A program made the translations under genes and the position numbers. Shown here piece after piece: positions 58,742-64,000 of a stretch of 64,000 nt of DNA (its first letter is position 1; each line of letters starts with the position of its first letter). The notes beneath the pieces are model-generated. The model searched no databases. It saw only the letters and a program-made list of their open reading frames with translations, and was not told where the DNA came from. This DNA is from Phocaeicola_A sp045545095. GTDB lineage: Bacteria; Bacteroidota; Bacteroidia; Bacteroidales; Bacteroidaceae. The stretch spans positions 1 to 64,000 of the forward strand of contig JAZQAG010000004.1 of assembly GCA_045545095.1 (NCBI GenBank), given 5' to 3'.

Positions 58742-59665
58742 TCATCTTGCTCCGAGATAAAGGAATATCATACCTAAGAGGACGAGGAGGAGGTCGATGG
58801 CTTTGCTCTTCAGGTTTCTTTCGCGGAAGAACATGGCGCCACAGAGGAAGGAGACGATGACACTGCTACGGCGCACCATGGAGACGACGGAGATGAGTGC
58901 TCCATCGAGGCTGAGCGAATAGAAATAGACGAAGTCGGCGGCAGAGAGGAACAGGGAGATGAGAGGTATGCACCAGTGCCAATGGAAGGGGGTGGTGGTC
59001 TTGCGTTTGGGATACCATAGGAACATGAGTACGGTTCCCATCATGATGAGTTGGTAGATGTTGTACCACGATTGTACCACCATGCGGTCGAGCCCGAGGC
59101 CTCCATCAGTGATGGGGGCCATCAGGTATTTGTCATACAATCCGCTGACGGCTCCCAGCATGGAGGCCAGTACCACGAAGTATATCCACCGGTCGTGCTT
59201 GAAGTCTATGCCTTCCTTTTTTCCGCTCCGGCTCAGCATGAAGAAGGAGATGATGGCCAGCAATACACCAATCCACTGATAGAGGTTGAGGCGTTCGCCA
59301 AAGACGAGCAGGGCGCCGACCAGTACCATGACGGGGCGTGTGGCATTGATGGGGCCTACGATGGTGAGCGGCAGGTGTTTCATGCCAAAGTAGCCGAATA
59401 CCCATGAGGAGAGTACGATGAGCGATTTCAGTACCACATACTTGTGTACCTCCCAACCGGCCGTAGGGACATGGAAGATGGTGCCTTCCAACGCATTCCC
59501 CTTTTCCAGAGAGAGGAGGATGAACGGGAGGAATATAAGACTTGAAAACAGGGTGTTGAGAAACAATACGGGAATCACCGCATTTTCCTTCAACGATTGT
59601 TTCTTGAACACATCATAGAATCCCAGCAATGTGGCTGAGAGAAAAGCTAATCCTAACCAGAGCAC
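58742..59665 (-). CDS. EamA-family (DMT) transporter
   Basis: A 307-residue inner-membrane protein of the drug/metabolite transporter superfamily with about ten membrane helices in two EamA halves: the first has LGFYDVFKKQSLKENAVIPVLFLNTLFSSLIFL and FGYFGMKHLPLTIVGPINATRPVMVLVGALLVFGE, the second VSGLYDKYLMAPITDGG and YSLSLDGALISVVSMVRRSSVIVSFLCGAMFFRE. The cargo cannot be deduced. The upstream gap to truA on the same strand is entirely repeat island 59666-59942. Confidence 0.88.
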   Translation of the reverse strand: MLWLGLAFLSATLLGFYDVFKKQSLKENAVIPVLFLNTLFSSLIFLPFILLSLEKGNALEGTIFHVPTAGWEVHKYVVLKSLIVLSSWVFGYFGMKHLPLTIVGPINATRPVMVLVGALLVFGERLNLYQWIGVLLAIISFFMLSRSGKKEGIDFKHDRWIYFVVLASMLGAVSGLYDKYLMAPITDGGLGLDRMVVQSWYNIYQLIMMGTVLMFLWYPKRKTTTPFHWHWCIPLISLFLSAADFVYFYSLSLDGALISVVSMVRRSSVIVSFLCGAMFFRERNLKSKAIDLLLVLLGMIFLYLGAR

Positions 59666-59942
59666 TTTTGATTTATGATTTATGATTTATGATTTCTTTT
59701 TTTTGAACACTGAGACGCAGAGTTTTTTTGAGTTCTGAGTTCTGAGTTTTGAGTGAGTAGTGCCGCATGGCCAATTTCAATCTGCGTCATCTGCGTCATC
59801 TGCGGATGAAAAATTTTCCGCGCCGCATGGCCACTCAGCACTCATAACTCAGCACTCAGCACTCAAAAGGAGGAGCGCCGCATGGCCTACTCGTCACTCG
59901 TAGCTAGTCACTCGTAGCTCGTAGCCCGTCACTCGTAGCTAA
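59666..59942. repeat. mosaic island of short tandem repeats between truA and EamA
   Basis: Consecutive modules on the plus strand: three ATTTATG heptamers (59671-59691), four GAGTTCT-type heptamers (59730-59757), three ATCTGCGTC nonamers (59780-59806), five CTCAGCA-type heptamers (59834-59868), and seven CTCGTAG-type heptamers (59890-59938). The exact sequence GCCGCATGGCC stands between modules at 59762, 59822 and 59877. The island fills the whole gap between the EamA start and the truA stop. Confidence 0.9.
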
Positions 59943-60677
59943 TTAATATCCTACATCTTCCAGAAAGAGGGCGTGTCCGGGGGCAGAGGTGCCCGCTTTG
60001 CCACGGTCTTTCTCTTCGATGACTTTCCGGAAACCTTCGATGGAAAGTTTGCCACGACCCACTTCGAAGAGGGTGCCTACGATGGCGCGCACCATGTTGC
60101 GCAGGAAACGGTCGGCTTGGATGGTGAAGACCCACTCCGTCTCGCTTGTCTGCTCCCAGCGGGCTTGCATGATGCGGCAATTGTTGGTCTTTACATCGGT
60201 ATGCAACTTGCTGAAGCTGGTAAAGTCGGTGTAGTCGAAGAGTGTTTCGGCCGCACGGTTCATAGCCTCGAAGTCCAACGGTTTTCCGATAATCCGGCAC
60301 ATGAATTGGCGGTTGAAGGGTGTCTTGCGGGTGGTCACATAGTAGCGGTAGGTGCGACTTGTGGCATCGAAGCGGGCATGAGCATCGGGCTTTACCTCAC
60401 AGACCTTATATATACAGATGTCTGGCGGAAGGATGCGGTTCAACTTTTCGGCTACGGCTTCGGTGTCCAACGGCTCTTCCCAGTCGAAGTGTGCCACCAT
60501 CAGGCGGGCATGTACTCCGGCATCCGTCCGTCCGGCACCTGTCACCTCCACTTTCTTTCTGAGGAAGGTCTCCAGTGCTTCCATCAGAGTCTGTTGCACA
60601 CTTCTTCCGTTCGGTTGGATTTGCCATCCGTGGTAGTTGGTGCCGTCGTATCCTAAATAGATGAAATACCTGTTCAT
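59943..60677 (-). CDS. truA: tRNA pseudouridine(38-40) synthase TruA
   Basis: A 244-residue pseudouridine synthase from the ATG at 60675-60677 (MNRYFIYLGYDGTNYHGWQIQPNGRSVQQTLMEAL). The catalytic Asp is in VTGAGRTDAGVHARLM (near residue 51), followed by CEVKPDAHARFDATSRTYRYYV and DRFLRNMVRAIVGTLFEVGRGKL. The frame is open back to 60704, but the family start is the later ATG. It is the first gene on this strand before the repeat island. Confidence 0.95.
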   Translation of the reverse strand: MNRYFIYLGYDGTNYHGWQIQPNGRSVQQTLMEALETFLRKKVEVTGAGRTDAGVHARLMVAHFDWEEPLDTEAVAEKLNRILPPDICIYKVCEVKPDAHARFDATSRTYRYYVTTRKTPFNRQFMCRIIGKPLDFEAMNRAAETLFDYTDFTSFSKLHTDVKTNNCRIMQARWEQTSETEWVFTIQADRFLRNMVRAIVGTLFEVGRGKLSIEGFRKVIEEKDRGKAGTSAPGHALFLEDVGY

Positions 60678-60708
60678 GTACAATTTACGATTTACAAAGT
60701 ACATGCCT

Positions 60709-61380
60709 TTATCTTGCCGTGATGTGGAAGCATCCTTGCTTCAGCTCGTACTTCACGTAGCAATCGCCCTGCTTCTTCAGGTCGCGCAATACCTCGGCAA
60801 GCACCATCTTCAGGGTGTCTTCCCTTACCGGTTGCAGGGGATAACCGTCGGGGTCGGCCACTTGGTCGAAGCGCTTGTAGCTGATGTCAAACGTGGTGCC
60901 GTGTCGGTGTGCCGACTTGTCCGAAGCGTTCACATTTCTTTTACGCAACTTTTTCACATCTGCATCGGTGCGCAATACGGAAGTGACGATGACTTTATAG
61001 GGATTCAGCCCTTTGTTTTCCAGCGAGTCGAGGAAGTTTTTGCCCACATTGTCCAGCAGGTCGTTTGCTTTGGGCACCAGAAAGGGGATGGAGTGGGTGA
61101 GTGGGTCGAGCGTGTAATAGTCGCATGTCTCCACCAGATCCAGTTTGCGTGTCATCTGTTCGGCCGCTTCCCGGTCGGCAATGGGCCTGATGCCTATAGC
61201 TTGTGCCGCTTTCAGGTGTGTGTCGTTCAGGTCGTTGAATGCCCGCTTGTAGCTCACCACACCACGTATGTTTCGTGGATTGTTCATTTTCATGGGCTTT
61301 TCCCCTTGGCAGGCATCGAATGTGCTTATGCCCAATAGGGCCAGTGTCCCGATGAATACATATTTGAGTAGTCTTTTCAT
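60709..61380 (-). CDS. DUF5715 family protein, M15-peptidase-like
   Basis: A 223-residue exported protein from the ATG at 61378-61380. The N-terminal signal MKRLLKYVFIGTLALLGISTFDAC ends in a lipobox-like Cys. The later part, VIVTSVLRTDADVKKLRKRNVNASDKSAHRHGTTFDISYKRFD, has the SxHxxGxxxDI zinc motif of M15 D-Ala-D-Ala carboxypeptidase-type folds, and CFHITAR at the end gives the last His. A peptidoglycan role is inferred. Confidence 0.78.
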   Translation of the reverse strand: MKRLLKYVFIGTLALLGISTFDACQGEKPMKMNNPRNIRGVVSYKRAFNDLNDTHLKAAQAIGIRPIADREAAEQMTRKLDLVETCDYYTLDPLTHSIPFLVPKANDLLDNVGKNFLDSLENKGLNPYKVIVTSVLRTDADVKKLRKRNVNASDKSAHRHGTTFDISYKRFDQVADPDGYPLQPVREDTLKMVLAEVLRDLKKQGDCYVKYELKQGCFHITAR

Positions 61381-61403
61381 ATCGTTTGTAAGATTTTGCG
61401 GAG

Positions 61404-61411
61404 CAAAGATA
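61404..61411 (-). promoter_or_regulatory. promoter -7 element of the DUF5715 gene
   Basis: TATCTTTG on the minus strand, 23 bases ahead of the ATG and only a few bases past the ccsA stop. Confidence 0.65.
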
Positions 61412-61417
61412 CTGAAT

Positions 61418-62872
61418 TTATGCATAACTATGCATTCCCCCGAGGAAAAAGTTCACACCGAAATAGGTAATCAGCACCGCAAGGAAGGCTAGGATGAGGT
61501 AGATGTGGAAAAACTTGGGGCGCTTGAACCACGGGAGGGAAGCCGCGTGCAAGGGGAGGGCATAGATGAGCATGGTGATGAGTGCCCACACCTCTTTGGG
61601 GTCCCATCCCCAATATCTGCCCCACGAAACATTGGCCCACACGGCACCGATGAAAATGCCTGCCGTCAGAAGGAATACGGCCGGATAGAGCAGCAGGCGG
61701 CTATAGGTCATCAATTGCTCCGCCTCGCGAGGCAGACAGAGTGCCCACACACCATTCAGCAGGATAAAGGCAAACAGGGCATACGCCATCATGATGACCG
61801 ACACGTGGAGGCTCAACCATGGGGAAACCAGCACGGGCATCAGTGGGGTGATCTGTGGATTCATCTGTCCCAAATAGGCTACCAATAATGTAAATCCCGA
61901 AAGCAGGAAACCGAAGCCCAATGCCGGACGGAAACGACGGGACATGAAGAGGGCAAATGCCATGATACAGAGGGCCAGGAATTGCATCGTCTCATACCCA
62001 TTGCTCAAAGGGATGCGCCCGCCTATGTACCACCTGAGCAGGTAGCCGGTGAGGTGGAAGGTCAGAGCTACGAGTAATAGGAGTTTAGTTGACAAGTTGA
62101 CGAGTTGACGAGTTGACAAGGACCGTGCAGCGCCATTCCTTGTCAACTTCCCAACTTGTATCTTGTCAACAGAATCAATCCTTGTCAACTTGTATCTTGT
62201 CAACTTGTCAACTAAAATAAAAACTATCCCCATCGTCAGGTTGAACATGAAGAGTATCTTCGTGAAGGGGATACGGTTGTATAAGAGTTCGGCTTGTAGT
62301 TTCTCTTTGCTCAGCGGCTCCACACTTCCGTCCGTGGGAAGTGGGCGGATGAGGGTGCCGTTTTGAAGCATCATCACCAAGGCCACTTTCTCGTCCGTCT
62401 CGATAGCCGCTTTCTGGAGGGGCGATGGCTTTATGTCCGTTGGTGCGGAAAAGTCCCGGATATATGGCTTCAATCTGTAGGTCGTCATCTTGTCAAATTC
62501 AAACAAGTCCACCATGCGGGCATATTTCCCTTCTATGCCCAATGCCGCCCGTAGTCCGGCACTCTTTATCTTGATGGCCGGCACGTATGCCCACTCTTTG
62601 GGATGGCGTTGCCAACTGAGGAGAATCTGCTCGGGCGTGAGTCCGCTGAACGAATCCTTGCCATAGAGTTTCTTCACAAAATCGCGCGCCAACGTGTTCA
62701 GAGGCACTACGCGGTCGTGGTAGATCACCTGCATCCCGACTTTCTCCTCGGCCTCCTCGAGGGGGACGATGGGGAGCTTCTTTGTGCCTTGGGCAAGGGC
62801 CGTGGTGGCAAGAACTATAAGAGCTACGAGTAACGAGCTACGAGTGATAAGTGATTTTTTGTTTCCTTTCAT
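61418..62872 (-). CDS. ccsA: cytochrome c biogenesis protein CcsA/ResC-type with repeat-derived inserts
   Basis: A 484-residue membrane protein from the ATG at 62870-62872. It has a signal-like helix at residues about 9-25, then a domain of about 170 residues, and multiple membrane helices. The heme-handling WWD motif is present: WANVSWGRYWGWDPKEVWALITMLIYALPLHAA. CcsA delivers heme to apocytochrome c with ResB/CcsB, the preceding gene. Residues about 220-265 (LVDKLTRYKLTRIDSV and on) are translated tandem repeats (62084-62216), and the signal segment LITRSSLLVALIV is repeat-encoded too. Confidence 0.85.
   Translation of the reverse strand: MKGNKKSLITRSSLLVALIVLATTALAQGTKKLPIVPLEEAEEKVGMQVIYHDRVVPLNTLARDFVKKLYGKDSFSGLTPEQILLSWQRHPKEWAYVPAIKIKSAGLRAALGIEGKYARMVDLFEFDKMTTYRLKPYIRDFSAPTDIKPSPLQKAAIETDEKVALVMMLQNGTLIRPLPTDGSVEPLSKEKLQAELLYNRIPFTKILFMFNLTMGIVFILVDKLTRYKLTRIDSVDKIQVGKLTRNGAARSLSTRQLVNLSTKLLLLVALTFHLTGYLLRWYIGGRIPLSNGYETMQFLALCIMAFALFMSRRFRPALGFGFLLSGFTLLVAYLGQMNPQITPLMPVLVSPWLSLHVSVIMMAYALFAFILLNGVWALCLPREAEQLMTYSRLLLYPAVFLLTAGIFIGAVWANVSWGRYWGWDPKEVWALITMLIYALPLHAASLPWFKRPKFFHIYLILAFLAVLITYFGVNFFLGGMHSYA
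62084..62216. repeat. inverted-repeat element of GTTGACAA octamers inside ccsA
   Basis: TTTAGTTGACAAGTTGAC (62084-62101) is perfectly repeated in inverse at 62199-62216. Inside are octamers AGTTGACG/AGTTGACA (four at 62087-62118) and a nested 12-bp inverted repeat at 62111-62122 and 62137-62148. The minus-strand frame stays open through the whole element. Confidence 0.9.
62817..62851. repeat. five CTCGTAG-type heptamers encoding part of the CcsA signal peptide
   Basis: On the minus strand the heptamers run CTTATCA, CTCGTAG, CTCGTTA, CTCGTAG, CTCTTAT. They code for about twelve residues of the hydrophobic N-terminal segment. The middle unit reads TTA where a pure repeat would place an in-frame TAG stop. 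Confidence 0.85.
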
Positions 62873-62879
62873 AATTTTG

Positions 62880-63719
62880 TCATTTCTTATCTGCGCAATC
62901 TGCGTCATCTGCGGATGGAAAATTTTTCGTGCCGCACTCTCTTGTAGCTCGTTGCTCACCATTCGTGGCTTGTCGCCCGTCACTCGTAGCTTTCTTCAAC
63001 AATCTTCTGAATCCGCCACGCGGATGCACCATCATCCCTATCATGGCTATGAGCAGCAGGAGGTATCCTGTATAGGTGAGCCCTGTTCCCCACGGGTCGT
63101 AGTTCACACTCAGCCATGTGCCCCGTCCGTCCTCGTCGTAGGAGGATTGATAGAAACGGTATCCCTTGTGCATGAGGATGTTGTTCATGGAGATGGTATG
63201 TGTAAGTGAAGAGTGAAGAGCGAAGAGTGAAGAATCTTGTTCTGCATGGCCACTCGTAGCTCGTAGCTCATCACTCGTAGCTATGCTCACATAATCCGCC
63301 GGAGCCTTTGTGCCCGGATAATAGTCGATGTAAAATGTGTCGAGTGTCAATGTGAAGGGCAAGTCGCGCATCAGCCGTGTCCCTTCCTCCATGTATTGGA
63401 AAGAGTGTTCGCCTTGGCGCAGGTGGATGATTCCTTTGCTGCTTGTCAAGTAGGTGGTCAGTGCTCCCGCCAAGATGACGAGGAAGGAGAGGTGCAGGAG
63501 AAATTTCGGCCACACCTGAAAGGCTCCCTTGGCGAAAAAGGAAAAAATCATCAGCACACTGAGAACTCCCCACAACACCATGAAGGGCACCGAGTGATAG
63601 ATGTGCTCCGTCGCGAAGGCAGTGCCTTGCGTGTGCTCCACCAGCGTGGCCGTGGCCAACACCACGGTGAGCAGGACGTAGAGGGCGAGGGTTGTTGTTT
63701 TGAGTATAGAACTTGCCAT
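62880..63719 (-). CDS. resB: ResB/CcsB-type cytochrome c biogenesis protein with repeat-derived segments
   Basis: A 279-residue membrane protein from the ATG at 63717-63719 (MASSILKTTTLALYVLLTVVLATATLVEHTQG). Membrane helices are near residues 10-27, 46-64, 72-92 and 222-241. ITSMNNILMHKGYRFYQSSYDEDGRGTWLSVNYDPWGT is the conserved ResB segment. About 28 residues after YVS and the final 37 residues are translated tandem repeats (63206-63280 and 62888-62989). The frame is open from 63749 as well; that ATG overlaps the preceding gene. Confidence 0.8.
   Translation of the reverse strand: MASSILKTTTLALYVLLTVVLATATLVEHTQGTAFATEHIYHSVPFMVLWGVLSVLMIFSFFAKGAFQVWPKFLLHLSFLVILAGALTTYLTSSKGIIHLRQGEHSFQYMEEGTRLMRDLPFTLTLDTFYIDYYPGTKAPADYVSIATSDELRATSGHAEQDSSLFALHSSLTHTISMNNILMHKGYRFYQSSYDEDGRGTWLSVNYDPWGTGLTYTGYLLLLIAMIGMMVHPRGGFRRLLKKATSDGRQATNGEQRATRECGTKNFPSADDADCADKK
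62888..62989. repeat. tandem-repeat mosaic coding the ResB C-terminal tail
   Basis: ATCTGCG-type units (62889-62915), then GGATGG, an AT link and GCCGCA, then seven consecutive CTCGTAG-type heptamers (62941-62989). The order of modules is the same as in the island at 59780-59940. Confidence 0.88.
63206..63280. repeat. two heptamer arrays inside resB
   Basis: Four GTGAAGA-type heptamers (63206-63233) and four CTCGTAG-type heptamers (63253-63280), joined by a stretch with TGCATGGCC. The minus-strand frame remains open across both. Confidence 0.88.
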
Positions 63720-63726
63720 TTTTTGG

Positions 63727-64000
63727 TTATAGTGCCGCAATTCCTTCATTTTCCATCCGTTTCACCGCCATGCACTCCATTTCGATGAGCCAGCCGGGCC
63801 GGCAGACGGGGGCAAGGAGGAAGACGGTTGGGTGCGTGGGGAAACGCTCTTCGAACATCTGTCGCACCACGGCATAGTCGGCCGTATCGCGCAGATAGAC
63901 AATGAGATGGGCTGCATCATCAAACGTGCAACCGGCTTCGTCCAGCAGTGTCTCCACATTCTCCCACATGCGCAGGGTTTGTCGGCGTATGTCGCCCGTG
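63727..64000 (-). CDS. Rid-family (YjgF-like) protein, 5' part cut by window edge
   Basis: The visible 90 codons are the C-terminal part of a Rid-type protein: TGDIRRQTLRMWENVETLLDEAGCTFDDAAHLIVYLRD and FPTHPTVFLLAPVCRPGWLIEMECMA. The frame remains open to base 64000 with no stop, so the start lies further right. RidA itself deaminates reactive enamines; longer Rid members are chorismatase-like, and the missing N-terminus prevents a choice. Its stop is 7 bases ahead of resB, suggesting co-transcription. Confidence 0.82.
   Translation of the reverse strand, partial: TGDIRRQTLRMWENVETLLDEAGCTFDDAAHLIVYLRDTADYAVVRQMFEERFPTHPTVFLLAPVCRPGWLIEMECMAVKRMENEGIAAL

Overview
The window looks like chromosomal DNA of a gut Bacteroidales bacterium, most likely Bacteroides or a close relative. 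Four things point there: many promoters match the Bacteroides form TAnnTTTG (sometimes with TTTG about 19 bases upstream) and there are almost no strong Shine-Dalgarno sites; several Bacteroidetes-only families occur (DUF4290, DUF4831, DUF4861, DUF5606, DUF3276, a long NusB, a GldB-like lipoprotein); the RprX/RprY two-component system is present; and an EF-G paralogue lies beside it. No prophage, plasmid gene, transposase or CRISPR array is visible. Most of the window is housekeeping genes in short operons on both strands.

Layout. 1-4.4 kb: rplI-rpsR-rpsF, a MarR regulator, a tiny membrane protein and envelope genes. 4.9-9.6 kb: rprY, rprX and the EF-G2-like gene. 9.8-23.9 kb: hemW, a Cys-rich lipoprotein, mtaB, a glycosyltransferase, gph, DUF4861, fabI-gldB, a DPP-IV/methyltransferase pair, a divergent PurF and pepT. 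24.5-28.0 kb: nusB-yajC-ybbR-coaE-DUF5606. 28.2-33.8 kb: DUF3276, L25, pth, an Hsp15-like protein, tsaB, DUF4290, murA, rimM. 33.8-42.4 kb: an HhH protein, a glycosyltransferase, a kinase, a MATE pump, mnmA, hisB, nadE. 42.6-45.5 kb: an oxidative-stress group (PerR-like regulator with its own operator, reverse rubrerythrin, two thioredoxins) and an OmpH lipoprotein. 45.6-57.4 kb: pepD, a nitroreductase, DUF2520, kdsC, maf, tRNA-Ser(CGA), a phosphatase, aldolase, DUF4831, nnrDE, adk, obg, a laccase-domain protein. 57.6-64.0 kb: a beta-barrel protein, EamA, truA, DUF5715, and a cytochrome c maturation pair (resB-ccsA) behind a Rid-family gene.

The most unusual content is repetitive DNA in two classes. 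(1) Three intergenic arrays (24.2, 40.4 and 58.4 kb) consist of short GAAA...TTTC dyads joined by 6-10-base linkers, repeating every 20-23 bp, about two helical turns. The arm and linker style is shared while the centres differ, and a 15-base piece of one recurs at 27.03 kb. (2) Mosaics of 7-, 8- and 9-base tandem units, punctuated by an exact GCCGCATGGCC, occupy the gap between EamA and truA and are also embedded in the resB and ccsA reading frames, where they are translated and even supply part of the CcsA signal peptide.

Protein-level oddities are an EF-G paralogue with a degenerate GTPase site, a PurF homologue without the glutaminase nucleophile but with all four Fe-S cysteines, a MurA with Asp in place of the fosfomycin-target Cys, and a lipoprotein with tandem CDSAKVC repeats. 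All functions are assigned from sequence reading alone; no database search was run.
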